Shown: positions 26,279-36,718, counted from the stretch's first letter. The stretch is DNA of 64,000 nt from Carnobacterium divergens DSM 20623 (GCF_000744255.1 NZ_JQLO01000001.1:2232001-2296000), one strand, 5' to 3'. Numbers and translations are program-made. Notes: generated from the sequence alone by a model not told the origin.

Positions 26279-27712
26279 TTAAAGGCTTTTTGAAGCTTCC
26301 ATCGTAACATTAGCCGTTGCTTCTTTACCATCTCGGTAATATTTCACATCAACTTTGTCCCCAACTTTTAAGTTATAAATTACTTTTCTTAGAGACACAT
26401 TGTCAGTCACTGGTGTGCCATTGATTTCAACAATTGTGTCGTATTGTTTTAAACCAGCTTTTTCTGCTGCTGAGTTCGTTTGTACATCCGTAATAACGAC
26501 ACCTTCTGTTACTTTTTCAGGTAATTTAAGCACACGCTCTTGTTGTTGTGCAGAAATTTGTGATAGATCACGAAGCGAAACGCCTAATACTGGACGAACG
26601 ATTTCGCCATTTTTCTCTAATTCGCTAATAATTTTCACAACGTCGTTACTTGGAATCGCAAAGCCCATTCCTTCAACTGTGTCTTGTGAAATTTTCATTG
26701 AATTGATTCCGATGACTTGTCCTGCGATGTTGATTAGAGCCCCACCAGAGTTTCCTGGGTTGATTGCAGCATCTGTTTGGATAGCGGTCATATCCCAATC
26801 TTCTACGCCATCTTCGTTAATGTCCATTGCAACGGTTCTGTTTTTCGCAGAAATAATTCCTTGTGTGACAGAAGTCGCAAAGTTTGTTCCAAGAGGAGAG
26901 CCGATTGCGATTGCTGGTTCACCAACTTTAATGCTGTCTGAATCACCAAATGTCGCTACCGTTTTCACCTTTTCAGAAGGAATGGATAGAACTGCTAAAT
27001 CAGTCCAAACATCCGATCCAATAACTTTAGCTTGAACCTTGGTGCCATCTTTTAAAATAACTTCAACAGCATCTGAACCGTTGATTACATGGTTATTTGT
27101 TACAACATAAGCCGTATCGCCATCTTTTTTATAGATAACGCCACTACCTTCACTTGTTGTTTCTAAATTTGAACTATCGTTGCTTTTAGATTGGCTGTAA
27201 TCCCCACCAAGCATTCCTTGTTGGTTTTGTTTTTGCATATTCGCTACTGAAACTACAGCATCTTCTACTTGCTCAACAGCTTTTGTTGTATCTGTCGTTA
27301 CGTTCGCTTTGACATTACTCGTCACAACGTTGCCTTTATTGGTTGTAGTGTCTGGTACTGAGCTATTATCTTTTGGTAAATATGAAAAGGCTAATCCACC
27401 ACCGACTAAAGCGATAATCAAACCACCAATTAGTCCACCGATTAAGCCACTCTTCCAAGAACCACCAGACTTACGTGGTGAATTCGTTGTTGGTTCTTTT
27501 GGCGGACGACCGCCACCATTTCCGCCGTTTCCTGTTGTCGAAGAGTTTGATGTTGCTCTTTTTGGTGTCTCTTTTTGTGTTTCCCGTGAAACATTTGCAG
27601 CAGATTCTTGCGATATTTTAGCTTCATTTTCTGAACTTACGAATTCATTTTTTTCTACTTCTGTTTGATTATTTTCTTCTGGAATAAGATTTCCATTTGC
27701 ATCGTATCTCAC
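26279..27712 (-). CDS. htrA: HtrA/DegP-type membrane serine protease
   Basis: A 477-residue protease starting at GTG 27712. An 88-residue cytoplasmic region rich in Asn, Gly and Pro precedes a glycine-rich membrane helix (about 89-111). The trypsin-like domain has His208 (TNNHVING), Asp238 (DVWTDLAVL) and Ser322 (NPGNSGGAL), and a PDZ domain covers roughly 380-470. It degrades misfolded exported proteins at the membrane's outer face. It follows walJ, as in related genomes, but a hairpin at 27875-27903 suggests separate transcription. Catalytic residues are all present. Confidence 0.96.
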   Translation of the reverse strand: MRYDANGNLIPEENNQTEVEKNEFVSSENEAKISQESAANVSRETQKETPKRATSNSSTTGNGGNGGGRPPKEPTTNSPRKSGGSWKSGLIGGLIGGLIIALVGGGLAFSYLPKDNSSVPDTTTNKGNVVTSNVKANVTTDTTKAVEQVEDAVVSVANMQKQNQQGMLGGDYSQSKSNDSSNLETTSEGSGVIYKKDGDTAYVVTNNHVINGSDAVEVILKDGTKVQAKVIGSDVWTDLAVLSIPSEKVKTVATFGDSDSIKVGEPAIAIGSPLGTNFATSVTQGIISAKNRTVAMDINEDGVEDWDMTAIQTDAAINPGNSGGALINIAGQVIGINSMKISQDTVEGMGFAIPSNDVVKIISELEKNGEIVRPVLGVSLRDLSQISAQQQERVLKLPEKVTEGVVITDVQTNSAAEKAGLKQYDTIVEINGTPVTDNVSLRKVIYNLKVGDKVDVKYYRDGKEATANVTMEASKSL

Positions 27713-27874
27713 TTTTCATCCACCTCTTTAGTTGTATTTTATACTCTTAGTTTACCTTTAATTTTTGAATTTTATATGAATATTATAGGAAAAAATAAGC
27801 TATTCTTCTATTAATTCTATCACAATTTCTTCAAAATCGATAAGGTTTCACATTATTTTTTGGTATTAAAAAAA

Positions 27875-27903
27875 TCTCTGACATAAGGTTACTTATGCAG
27901 AGA
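27875..27903 (-). terminator. Terminator after walJ
   Basis: TCTCTGACATAAG and CTTATGCAGAGA pair with one mismatch, and minus-strand transcripts run into a T7 tract just below 27875. Confidence 0.75.
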
Positions 27904-27910
27904 CTTTATT

Positions 27911-28723
27911 TTATACATTAAATAACGGAGAGGCTACTTCTGGGTCTGTATCATAAACACTAAAGGTTTCATTAACGCCTGTCCCTTTTTCTTTTAAAAT
28001 ATCCGTTGCCGTCATATGTGCCAATTCTTTAATATTGTTATCCTTGCTTAAATGTCCTAAATAAATTCGCTTGGTTGCGTCACCTAATACATCTGCCATG
28101 GCAATTGCGCCATCTTCATTTGACAAATGACCTTTATCGCCTAAAATACGCTGTTTTAAAGACCACGGGTATTGACCCATTCTAAGCATCTCTAAATCAT
28201 GATTGCTTTCAAAAAGATACGCATCTGCATTTTGAATCACACCGCGCATACGGTCACTTACATAACCTGTATCTGTTAACATTGCAAAACGTTTATTATT
28301 TTTATGGAAGCAATAAAATTGTGGTTCCACTGCATCATGAGAAACGCCGAAGCTTTCCACGTCAATGTCACCGATTGTCATTACTTTTCCCATTTCAAAA
28401 ATATGTTTTTGTTCTGTTTTGACTTCGCCAATAATAGGGGACATCGCTGCCCAGGTTTTTTCATTTGCATATACGTCAAGCTTGTATTTGCGAGCCAAGA
28501 CGCCTACTCCGTGAATATGGTCACGATGTTCATGTGTAACCAATATCCCATCAACATCTGCAATATCGCGATCAATTTGTTTCATTAATTCGGTTACTTT
28601 TTTCCCACTTAACCCACTGTCTACCAATAATCGTTGATTGGCGGACTCTATATACGTCACATTTCCTGAGCTGCCACTCGCTAGAATACTGACTTTTAAT
28701 CCTTGATTATTCTCCATCATCAT
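27911..28723 (-). CDS. walJ: WalJ (YycJ) metallo-beta-lactamase-fold hydrolase
   Basis: A 270-residue MBL-fold protein: HEHRDH supplies metal ligands, after the LLVDSGLSG strand and before GHLSNEDG and GHLSKDNN. WalJ-type proteins act on DNA as 5' exonucleases and are encoded in wal operons. Three successive ATG codons begin the frame (GAGGAGG upstream); which is used is open. A hairpin separates it from walI, so expression may be partly independent of the wal promoter. Confidence 0.93.
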   Translation of the reverse strand: MMMENNQGLKVSILASGSSGNVTYIESANQRLLVDSGLSGKKVTELMKQIDRDIADVDGILVTHEHRDHIHGVGVLARKYKLDVYANEKTWAAMSPIIGEVKTEQKHIFEMGKVMTIGDIDVESFGVSHDAVEPQFYCFHKNNKRFAMLTDTGYVSDRMRGVIQNADAYLFESNHDLEMLRMGQYPWSLKQRILGDKGHLSNEDGAIAMADVLGDATKRIYLGHLSKDNNIKELAHMTATDILKEKGTGVNETFSVYDTDPEVASPLFNV

Positions 28724-28807
28724 GAAACTAGTGCCTCCTCAATCTATCTTCTATAGTTTACATCAAAAATGGAGGAATGCAAATAAGGAAAGATGATATT
28801 TAACTAA

Positions 28808-28841
28808 AAAGACAAGCTTCCCAATTAGGAAACTTGTCTTT
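28808..28841 (-). terminator. Hairpin between walI and walJ
   Basis: AAAGACAAG and CTTGTCTTT pair around an inner TTCC/GGAA stem, with a T-rich minus-strand 3' side. It may attenuate read-through into walJ. Confidence 0.65.
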
Positions 28842-29708
28842 CTATTCCATAGCACTATCCGTCGCTTCATCTGCTGAATCGGTTGCATCTGTTCGATTAG
28901 ACATATCTTTGATGATTGAACCATCAATTGCATTTACGAGTTTTATTTTCACTTCATTGGATGTTTTCACTTCAACATACCAAATAGGTCCATAAATGCT
29001 CAAATCTTCCAACCCCAATGTACGATGATAACTTAAAATTGGTTTGCGAATTTCGCTGTTTGCTTGAACTTCACTATTTTGGTAAAGCAACTCGACCGCT
29101 CGTTTTTCTGAAATCAGCTCACGACTTTTTCCGGTTACTTTAACTGGACCAGCGTAAGTTTGTTCATAAGAAATAATTCGGTTGTCATTGTCTAAATGGA
29201 AGGTGATCTGACCCGTTCCATCCGTAATCGGAATATTGTTAGCAACTTGTGTGTATACTAGCTCTTTTTTGTCTGGTGTGAATTTAAAATATTGATACTC
29301 ACTACCAAATAAAATTTGATCATTTTTAATAAATTCATCAACTTTTGCTAAATCAGACCGCTTAAACTCACGTCCTGCTGGCATCAATTCAAAAGAGCTC
29401 GTTAAAATACTGTATAGCAAATTGCTGCTTTCCATCCGTTTCACAGTTTGTTTATTTAATTTTGATAAATTTTGTTCTAAAAGATCTTCATTTTCAGCTT
29501 TGACAAAAGGAACAGCTATCTTTTCATCTGATAGCTTCGCTGGAACTTCGATGGATTCCTTCTTCATTTCTTCTAAAGTATTGATTTTTAAACTACTATC
29601 ATTTTGGTAAGAAATGGTTTTATTTTTATCCAAATAGGAAGACAGCAAAAAGATATTTAAGCATAGAAATGTAATGGTGAAAATAATTTCTATTCGTTTA
29701 AAGTCCAT
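28842..29708 (-). CDS. walI: WalI (YycI) regulatory membrane protein
   Basis: A 288-residue protein with one N-terminal membrane helix (IIFTITFLCLNIFLLSSYL) and an outer YycI-type domain. With WalH it contacts WalK in the membrane and modulates its activity. It overlaps walH by 11 bases. The acidic C-terminal tail (DATDSADEATDSAME) is unusual but is probably just a linker-like end. Full length for the family. Confidence 0.92.
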   Translation of the reverse strand: MDFKRIEIIFTITFLCLNIFLLSSYLDKNKTISYQNDSSLKINTLEEMKKESIEVPAKLSDEKIAVPFVKAENEDLLEQNLSKLNKQTVKRMESSNLLYSILTSSFELMPAGREFKRSDLAKVDEFIKNDQILFGSEYQYFKFTPDKKELVYTQVANNIPITDGTGQITFHLDNDNRIISYEQTYAGPVKVTGKSRELISEKRAVELLYQNSEVQANSEIRKPILSYHRTLGLEDLSIYGPIWYVEVKTSNEVKIKLVNAIDGSIIKDMSNRTDATDSADEATDSAME

Positions 29709-31035
29709 CTGTAGTCCCCCCTTTTTGGCTAATTAAACTTTCTGCGTTTAACCAGACTCCATTGATACATGCATACCAACTCGGTTCAAGATCGACAACA
29801 CGACTGGATTCTTTACTGTTGGTCCAACAATACCCAATTTCAAGCCCTTCGATTTGTTCATTTTCAATTCCAACTTGATTCAAAGACGCTAAGATATCCG
29901 TACCTTTTACTAATTGTTTCTCATCTTCTTTATCAGATAAAGGGGTTTGGGCAACAATTAAAGGGACTTGCAATTGAGATAATCCATTTTCGGCAACGGT
30001 TATATAGGTCGCTCCCATGTCATCTTCATTTGTACTATTTTGAGTGGTATTGCTAAAGATTGGATAGCCTTCAATATAACGTCGGTAAATGGCTTGTTGT
30101 TTTTGATTATTGTAATTAAAGTAATGAACTGCCCCAGGCCAGTTTTCGTATTTTTGTAGCTCATAGAAGCTGCTTTTCAGCATATCGACTAAATCAAATT
30201 TATTCGTGGTTGTTCGATTACGATAATACGATAAAATATTGGTGGACTGCCTTACTTTCATTCGACTAATATTATCATTGAACTGCTCATAACCAGCCTC
30301 TGCTGTTGACTCTTTTACTTCAGAGGTATCATCGAACAAACGATAAATAAAGAAACTATTCGGTTGTGTTTCTACCATATAAGCGTATTGCGGCAATTTC
30401 ACTTCTTCAGTTGGCAGATAAACATACTTGCTTCCCAATTTTTGAAGGGCAACTGCTGTGTAGTTTTTATCACTCCCATTTAAGAGCTCACTCATTTTTT
30501 TCTTATCTGCATTTTCTAACTCGCCAGAATAAATTTTCTGTTCGCGGTCATTGTAAAAATGAATGATTGTTGGATTATCTAATGAAATCGTAATTCTTTG
30601 GAAGGTTTCATTTTTATAGACATTTGCTAGTTTCCCAAAAAACTTACTGAATAACCCGAATGGCAATTCATTAGGAAAAACAAGTTCAACATTATTATTT
30701 TCTGAGAGTTTTTCAGTGTACTCCTCTCCTGAATATACTTCTGAAGAATCGATTGAAGCAAATGACCAGGTCGCAAATTCTTTGTTAAAATTTCTCATTA
30801 TTTCAGTATCTACCGTCAATTCCTTCGTGTTGTTTTTATGGAGAACAACCATTGTCGGAACAAATACTTCATTGTCTTTTCTAGAAACAGTAATTTCTGA
30901 TAGTTTATTTGTGTTGCTATTTGCTTTTTTTTCATCTTTTCCTGGCATTGTCCAAATCGCCCAGGTTAATACTAAGCTTAGAGCAACTAGAAAAATCAAA
31001 AATCCTCGAATAAAATGTATGCTTTTCATTCCCAT
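29698..31035 (-). CDS. walH: WalH (YycH) regulatory membrane protein
   Basis: A 445-residue protein with a single N-terminal membrane helix (GFLIFLVALSLVLTWAIW) followed by the large YycH outer domain. It overlaps walK upstream by ten bases and walI downstream by 11, giving a tightly coupled operon. It partners with WalI to tune the WalK kinase controlling cell-wall hydrolases. No defects seen. Confidence 0.93.
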   Translation of the reverse strand: MGMKSIHFIRGFLIFLVALSLVLTWAIWTMPGKDEKKANSNTNKLSEITVSRKDNEVFVPTMVVLHKNNTKELTVDTEIMRNFNKEFATWSFASIDSSEVYSGEEYTEKLSENNNVELVFPNELPFGLFSKFFGKLANVYKNETFQRITISLDNPTIIHFYNDREQKIYSGELENADKKKMSELLNGSDKNYTAVALQKLGSKYVYLPTEEVKLPQYAYMVETQPNSFFIYRLFDDTSEVKESTAEAGYEQFNDNISRMKVRQSTNILSYYRNRTTTNKFDLVDMLKSSFYELQKYENWPGAVHYFNYNNQKQQAIYRRYIEGYPIFSNTTQNSTNEDDMGATYITVAENGLSQLQVPLIVAQTPLSDKEDEKQLVKGTDILASLNQVGIENEQIEGLEIGYCWTNSKESSRVVDLEPSWYACINGVWLNAESLISQKGGTTDGL

Positions 31036-32861
31036 TCATCCTCCTCATATGGAACATAAGGTAAGGCAATGAAAAAGGTTGATCCTACATTTTCAGCACT
31101 TTCTAACCAAATTTTCCCGCCATGTTTTTGCACAACTTCTTTTGAAATTGCTAAACCTAGCCCTGTTCCACCCATTGATCTAGCACGGGCTTTATCTACT
31201 CTAAAGAAACGGTCAAAGACATGCGGAATATCCTTTTTAGGAACTCCTAAGCCTTCGTCGGCTATGCTTAAAACAACACTATTATGTGTTTCTACTAAGC
31301 GGCACGTAATGGTTCCTCCTGCTGGAGAATACTTGATAGCGTTATTCATAATATTATCCATTACTTGAATCATTTTATCCGCATCAACTTCAACCCATAA
31401 ATCACGTTTGGTAAATTCACGTTTAATGACAAAAGGTTTTTCAGGTTTGTCATTGGATTGAATCATCATATCAAACCGATTTAGCACATGGCTAAACAAT
31501 TCATTGATATTGACATATTCCAATGAAAGAACATCTTTTCCTGCATCCATTCGCGAAAGATTTAGCAAATCACTAATCATGCGGATCATGCGATCTGTTT
31601 CCTCTTGAGTGACTGCTAAGAATTTAGGTGCGATTTCAGGATCTTTCCAAGCCCCATCATTCAAAGCTTCTAAATAACTTCTCATACTGGTTAATGGCGT
31701 TCTCAATTCATGAGAAACATTTGATACAAAATCACGACGTTCGCGCTCTACTTTTTCTTGTTCCGTAATATCATGTAACACACAAACCAAACCGCTAATA
31801 AATCCAGTCTCTCTTTGAATCAATGAAAATTCACCACGTAAAGTCACTTCATTCTCTTCTGTTGAGAAATCCAATATCAACTCTTCTTGTGTTTCTAACA
31901 ACTGACGGAACGTAAAATGATGCTCGATTTTTAGAATTTCTAAAATAGAGCGTCCTAAAGCGTAATCTTGTGTTAAATTCAGTAAATCCAACGCTGTTTC
32001 GTTGATAATAACGACTTTCCCACGACGATCTGTAGCCACAACACCATCTGACATATGTGCTAGTACACCATCTAACCTGCGTCTCTCCGCTTCTGTCGAT
32101 TCTTGTGCTTCTTCTACTTTTGTAGAAAGGTTATTAACAGCCAGTGACAACTGACCAAGTTCATCTTGTCCGTAAATCTTCACTTGACCAGAATAATCCC
32201 CTTCAGCCATTTGAATCGCTTGTTTTTTCATTTCGGAAATAGGTTTCGTTATTGCCCGGGAAATAAACAGCGCTAAAATGACTGTAACCACCGCTGCAAT
32301 CATTGATGCTCTAAAGAAAATAATCGTAATATCGTTAATTTGATCGTATACTGATTCAATATTCGACTCTAAATTAATGACTCCTAACACTTTATTATCG
32401 TCTGAAATAATCGGTACAACCAATTTCCAAACACGTTCATTTGTGCTTTCGTCTGAATACTGCCTTGTTATTTCACTTCCAACTAACAATGCCTGCTTAA
32501 CATCAAAGTCAGTAGATTTGCGACCTACCATATTTTCTTGGTAATCACTTGTACCAACAATATAATATTTCCCATCTATCACTTCTGCTTTAATTACATT
32601 TTTAGCCGAGAAATCCGTTAATAATCTCCTAACATCCGATTCAAAATTTTTGGAATCGGGCTTTTTTAATAAGGGTTGCAGATTGTTATCCAAAAATCCC
32701 ACTCTTAACCTCATTTGTTCTTGAAAATTATCAACCATTTGTGTTTCCAATTGTCCGACAAAATAAGCGCCAATGATTTCTAGCGCTACGATTAGCAGAA
32801 ATACAAATACAATAACAATTTTAAAATGGATGGATTGAAAAATTTTAATTCGTTTATTCAT
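31026..32861 (-). CDS. walK: WalK sensor histidine kinase
   Basis: A 611-residue kinase: two membrane helices (about 11-33 and 183-200) bracket an extracellular Cache-type domain, followed by HAMP, a PAS domain near 262-370, the phosphoacceptor His384 in SHELRTPL and an HATPase domain with GTGLGLAIS. It phosphorylates WalR in response to cell-wall state and is essential in most low-GC Gram-positives. It starts six bases after the walR stop. All key residues are present. Confidence 0.97.
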   Translation of the reverse strand: MNKRIKIFQSIHFKIVIVFVFLLIVALEIIGAYFVGQLETQMVDNFQEQMRLRVGFLDNNLQPLLKKPDSKNFESDVRRLLTDFSAKNVIKAEVIDGKYYIVGTSDYQENMVGRKSTDFDVKQALLVGSEITRQYSDESTNERVWKLVVPIISDDNKVLGVINLESNIESVYDQINDITIIFFRASMIAAVVTVILALFISRAITKPISEMKKQAIQMAEGDYSGQVKIYGQDELGQLSLAVNNLSTKVEEAQESTEAERRRLDGVLAHMSDGVVATDRRGKVVIINETALDLLNLTQDYALGRSILEILKIEHHFTFRQLLETQEELILDFSTEENEVTLRGEFSLIQRETGFISGLVCVLHDITEQEKVERERRDFVSNVSHELRTPLTSMRSYLEALNDGAWKDPEIAPKFLAVTQEETDRMIRMISDLLNLSRMDAGKDVLSLEYVNINELFSHVLNRFDMMIQSNDKPEKPFVIKREFTKRDLWVEVDADKMIQVMDNIMNNAIKYSPAGGTITCRLVETHNSVVLSIADEGLGVPKKDIPHVFDRFFRVDKARARSMGGTGLGLAISKEVVQKHGGKIWLESAENVGSTFFIALPYVPYEEDEWE

Positions 32862-32867
32862 GAACGA

Positions 32868-33575
32868 TTACTCCTGTTCAGGGTTTCTCAAATAGTACCC
32901 AACACCACGTCTTGTTACTAACCAAGCTGGGTGGCTAGGATTGTCTTCAATTTTTTCTCTTAAACGTCTCACGGTTACATCGACTGTTCGAACGTCACCA
33001 AAATAGTCATATCCCCAAACCGTTTGCAACAAATGTTCTCTTGTCATGACTTGTCCTAGATGTTTTGCTAAATAGTGCAGCAATTCAAATTCGCGATGCG
33101 TCAATTCAATTTTTTCGCCACGTTTTGAAACAATATAAGCATCTGGATGAACCGTTAAAGCACCAACTTCAATCTCATTGTTGTCTTCTTCTTCCACCAC
33201 CGCTGTTCCAATTGAACCGTGTCTTCTTAAGTTTGCTTTAACACGTGCCACTAATTCACGGTTTGAAAAAGGCTTCGTAACATAGTCATCTGCTCCTAAT
33301 TCAAGTCCTAAAACCTTATCGATTTCTGAATCTTTAGCTGTTACCATAATAATCGGCATATCATAATTTTTACGAACTTCACGACAAACTTCCAAACCGT
33401 CTACTTTTGGCAACATTAAATCTAACAGAATTAAATCTGGTTCCACATCTGGTACCATCGCTAACGCTTCTTCTCCATCATAAGCTGTAAAAACTTCATA
33501 TCCTTCTTTAGTTAAATTAAATTTCACAATATCTGAAATCGGCTTCTCATCATCTACTACTAATATTTTTTTCAT
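32868..33575 (-). CDS. walR: WalR response regulator
   Basis: A 235-residue OmpR-type regulator: acidic pocket DD at 9-10, phosphoacceptor Asp52 in LILLDLMLP and a winged-helix domain ending [13 protein letters not shown] and TRRGVGYYL. It controls cell-wall hydrolase genes with WalK. ATG 33575 has AAGGAGG upstream. It heads the wal operon, with a consensus-like promoter at 33686-33714. Confidence 0.98.
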   Translation of the reverse strand: MKKILVVDDEKPISDIVKFNLTKEGYEVFTAYDGEEALAMVPDVEPDLILLDLMLPKVDGLEVCREVRKNYDMPIIMVTAKDSEIDKVLGLELGADDYVTKPFSNRELVARVKANLRRHGSIGTAVVEEEDNNEIEVGALTVHPDAYIVSKRGEKIELTHREFELLHYLAKHLGQVMTREHLLQTVWGYDYFGDVRTVDVTVRRLREKIEDNPSHPAWLVTRRGVGYYLRNPEQE

Positions 33576-33685
33576 ATTGTAACCCTCCTTGGATTCAATA
33601 AAACGTTTAATACGGATGGCAAATTTTGCGTTCAGCTTAAAGATAACTATGCATTTTTTTGCCCAGTAAGCTCATCCTATCCTCC

Positions 33686-33714
33686 ATTATACCTAACCAG
33701 TGTAGGAAGTGCAA
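33686..33714 (-). promoter_or_regulatory. Promoter of the wal operon
   Basis: On the minus strand TTGCAC (33714-33709) and TATAAT (33691-33686) are separated by 17 bases, about 110 bases before walR. A long 5' leader follows; no further genes lie between. Confidence 0.75.
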
Positions 33715-33780
33715 AATTTTCATAAAATTAGCAAATCAATAACTCTATTCTTATCTAAAAATATCCGCAATTAAAATAAA

Positions 33781-33813
33781 AACCCGTGATTTTCAAGTTG
33801 AAAATCACGGGTT
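33781..33813. terminator. Terminator after the PTS operon
   Basis: Arms AACCCGTGATTTTCAA and TTGAAAATCACGGGTT pair perfectly around a single G, with A and T tracts outside. It ends the EIICB transcript and shields the wal promoter. Confidence 0.9.
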
Positions 33814-33821
33814 TTTTAGTT

Positions 33822-35267
33822 TTATTTATCTAATTCATTTTTTAATTTATCTGCAATAAACTCAACATCGGTTCCAACAATAACCTGAACAGCTGTTTCG
33901 TTGATTTTCACAACACCACGTGCTCCTGCTTTTTTCAACGCTTGCTCGTTCACAATACTTGTATCTTTCATTTGTAAACGCAAACGAGTCGTACAATTGT
34001 CGATACTTGTGAAATTATCAGGTCCGCCAAGTGCCGTAATATACTTAGCTGCCATAATGTCGTATTTATCTCCTGTTGGAGCCACATCATTTTCAGAAGT
34101 ACCTAACCCCGCCACTGCTGTTTGAACGCCTGCATTTGGAACTTCTGCTGCTAAATCTGCTTCATCCTCATCGTCTTCACGACCGGGTGTTTTAATATCA
34201 AATTTAAGAATAGAGAAGTAAAAAATCACAAAGTACACAACTGCAAAAACGAAGCCGATTGGAATCAACATCCAAGCTTTTGTACCTAGACCAAAGTTTA
34301 ACGCATAATCAATCGCCCCTGCACTGAACGTGAAGCCCATTTTAATGCCTAATAAATTCGTTACAAATCCAGCGATTCCAGCTAAAACTGCGTGAACTAC
34401 ATACAACGGAAAGGCAACAAACATAAATGAAAATTCAAGCGGTTCTGTAATACCTGTTAAAAAGGCTGTAACAGCAACCGATAACATCATTCCAAAAGTT
34501 GCTTTACGTTTGTTTGGTTTAGCTGCAGCCACCATTGCCATTGCAGCAGCTGGTAAGCCGAACATCATAATTGGGAAGAATCCTACTTGGAAAGCTCCGG
34601 CTGTTGGGTCTCCCGCAAAGAAACGGTTGATATCGCCATTCGCCATGACACCTGTTGCAGCGTCTGGGAATGAACCATAGGCAAACCACAAGTATGAATT
34701 TAATACATGATGTAAGCCTGTTGGAATTAACATACGGTTAGCAAATTCAAAGACACCTGCTCCTAAAGCACCTGCACCAACGATAAAGCTGTTGATGTGG
34801 TCTAATCCGTTTTGAACCGTTGGCCAAATCAGGCCAAAAATAGCGACTAATAAAAGCGCTGCAATCACATTCAATAATAACGCGATATGACGACCGTTGA
34901 AGTAAGGCGAACCTTCATATTTATCGTAAACACGGTTGTAAATCAGTGGCGACATCAGACCTGCGATAAAACCGGCGAAGACACCCATATTGATGTTTTC
35001 ATTAATGCCAATAACACCAAAGTTCAATACGAAATAAATCAATGCGCCTCCAAGAGCCGCAATCCCGCTATTGTCTTTTGACAATCCAATGGCAATTCCC
35101 ATTGCGAACATCAACGAAAGATAAGTGAAAATTGAATTTCCACCGGCATTCATAAACGGTACATTTAACACATCTGCTGCACCAAGTCGATTTAACAACC
35201 CAGCAGCAGGTAATACTGCGATTGGAAGCATTAACGCTTTCCCAATTTTTTGCATTTGATTTAACAT
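33822..35267 (-). CDS. PTS glucose/N-acetylglucosamine-family EIICB transporter
   Basis: A 481-residue EIICB: about ten membrane segments, the signature GITEPLEFSFMF and the histidine-containing IPTGLHHVLNS of the glucose family, then an acidic linker and an EIIB domain with the phosphorylated cysteine in IDNCTTRLRLQ. It has no fused EIIA; the separate EIIA at 36719-37237 in the same operon would supply it. The layout resembles NagE/NagP more than PtsG, but the sugar cannot be decided. It starts at ATG 35267, 25 bases after the half-length EIIC. Confidence 0.9.
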   Translation of the reverse strand: MLNQMQKIGKALMLPIAVLPAAGLLNRLGAADVLNVPFMNAGGNSIFTYLSLMFAMGIAIGLSKDNSGIAALGGALIYFVLNFGVIGINENINMGVFAGFIAGLMSPLIYNRVYDKYEGSPYFNGRHIALLLNVIAALLLVAIFGLIWPTVQNGLDHINSFIVGAGALGAGVFEFANRMLIPTGLHHVLNSYLWFAYGSFPDAATGVMANGDINRFFAGDPTAGAFQVGFFPIMMFGLPAAAMAMVAAAKPNKRKATFGMMLSVAVTAFLTGITEPLEFSFMFVAFPLYVVHAVLAGIAGFVTNLLGIKMGFTFSAGAIDYALNFGLGTKAWMLIPIGFVFAVVYFVIFYFSILKFDIKTPGREDDEDEADLAAEVPNAGVQTAVAGLGTSENDVAPTGDKYDIMAAKYITALGGPDNFTSIDNCTTRLRLQMKDTSIVNEQALKKAGARGVVKINETAVQVIVGTDVEFIADKLKNELDK

Positions 35268-35291
35268 GATTAAAATCCTCCTATTTAACTC

Positions 35292-35810
35292 TTATAAATG
35301 TGGAATAACAACGTTGGCAATAAATGAACCGATAAACAAAGCGACAACGCTGGTTACGATTGGAACGAAACGACGTCCACCAAAGAAGGCCAACCATTCT
35401 GGCATTTTGATGTTGTAAAATTTGTTATACAATACGCCTGCAACAATTCCCATGAACAATCCACAAAGGATAAAGAAGAGTTGATCTGATCCTACTGAAC
35501 CAAATAATTTAATCGGAGATGTTACTAGAAATGCTGTTTTAGGATCAACTAAGACTGAAAATGAAGACCCAAACACTAAGTAACCGACAGCTCCAGCTAA
35601 AGCAGAAGCACCACTGTGATCAAATCCAATCCCAGTTGCTACAGAAATAGAAACAACTAACGGAAAGATCAATTTATACGCATTAAAAATCCCTACAAAA
35701 GCACCTACACCTGTTAGTGAAAGGGCCCAAAAAATTAATAACGAAACTACTGATACCGCAATATAAGATAAGGCAATTCCATATCTTTTTGCTAATGACT
35801 CTTTTTTCAT
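35292..35810 (-). CDS. Free-standing N-terminal half of a PTS EIIC domain
   Basis: A 172-residue membrane protein matching only the first part of glucose-family EIIC: YKLIFPLVVSISVATGIGF, then GASALAGAVGYLVFG and VLYNKFYNIKMPEWLAFFGG, then a last membrane helix and a stop. It lacks the GITEP region and an EIIB. ATG 35810 has GGAGGAA at good spacing and the gene lies between the antiterminator and full-length EIICB, so it seems to be expressed. It may be a remnant of a duplicated transporter or a subunit modifying the partner. Confidence 0.75.
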   Translation of the reverse strand: MKKESLAKRYGIALSYIAVSVVSLLIFWALSLTGVGAFVGIFNAYKLIFPLVVSISVATGIGFDHSGASALAGAVGYLVFGSSFSVLVDPKTAFLVTSPIKLFGSVGSDQLFFILCGLFMGIVAGVLYNKFYNIKMPEWLAFFGGRRFVPIVTSVVALFIGSFIANVVIPHL

Positions 35811-35843
35811 TTTAAAATTCCTCCAAATTCAAACTTCTTTTAC

Positions 35844-36674
35844 TCATGATAAATTACTTAGTCGCTCAATATGAATCGTGATGTAGCCTAACTCATCTTC
35901 AGGCAGACTAATCCCAAAATCCACATGTAGCATCGTAGAAACCTTTAATGCTACTTGATAACTAAGGTCGTACTTCTTTTTAATAATGGCTAATACATCT
36001 TGATCCATCGCATGATATTTTTTTGTATAAAATCGTTCTAAAACAAATCTTAAATGAGTTACTAAACGAGAATAAGACAAACTCATCTCCGAACTAGTGA
36101 AATCAATTGCTAATTCTTCACTTACCACACGAGCCATCTCTGAAACCATAGTGATTTCACGAATACTTTTATTGTTTCCATACTCACTCGTTCTAGCACT
36201 ATGAATATGAATTGCAATATAAGCCGCTTCATCTAATGTAAAGGTAATTCCAAATTGCGTTGAAAGATACTCAATTGCCCATTCAGCGATTAAAAATTCT
36301 TCACTATAAAGCACTTCGATTTCTTTACGCAATTTATTTTGAACAATGATGCCATTTTTTAACCGATCCATCGCAAAGGCGATATGATCTGCTAATGCAA
36401 TATGAATGTGTTCATTTAATTTCTCTTTTAAAATCGTTTCAGCGTGTTCAATAATGCGTTCTGACGCAAAAAAGTAGACTTCATCAATTTGAGACAACAA
36501 TTGTTGGAAGTTTTCTTGTTCAGTTTCCATCACAAACATTTGCTCAATGTCTCGTTCATGAACAAGGTCATTCTTTTTTTTATTGAACCCGATTCCCTTG
36601 CCGATTGCCACTTTTTCAATGGCGCCATCGGCAACAAGAACGGCATTTTGATTAAATACTTTTTTTATTTTCAC
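35844..36674 (-). CDS. BglG/LicT/GlcT-family transcription antiterminator
   Basis: A 276-residue protein: an RNA-binding CAT domain (about 1-58, begins MKIKKVFNQNAVLVAD) and two PTS regulation domains. PRD1 has His in LADHIAFAMDR and IAIHIHSAR, PRD2 in LVTHLRFVLER and ITIHIERL. Phosphorylation by PTS proteins would switch RNA binding. The operon leader before crr has an RNA hairpin overlapping a terminator (37268-37362), the expected target. Sugar specificity is that of the neighbouring EIICB. Confidence 0.92.
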   Translation of the reverse strand: MKIKKVFNQNAVLVADGAIEKVAIGKGIGFNKKKNDLVHERDIEQMFVMETEQENFQQLLSQIDEVYFFASERIIEHAETILKEKLNEHIHIALADHIAFAMDRLKNGIIVQNKLRKEIEVLYSEEFLIAEWAIEYLSTQFGITFTLDEAAYIAIHIHSARTSEYGNNKSIREITMVSEMARVVSEELAIDFTSSEMSLSYSRLVTHLRFVLERFYTKKYHAMDQDVLAIIKKKYDLSYQVALKVSTMLHVDFGISLPEDELGYITIHIERLSNLS

Positions 36675-36718
36675 GTTAGATCATCTGCTCCTTCAGTTAC
36701 TCCCTGAGAACACAACCT

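Noticed and set aside
27309-27668. Proline-rich frame opposite htrA
   Set aside because: Antisense to the Gly/Asn-rich linker of htrA; no ribosome site.
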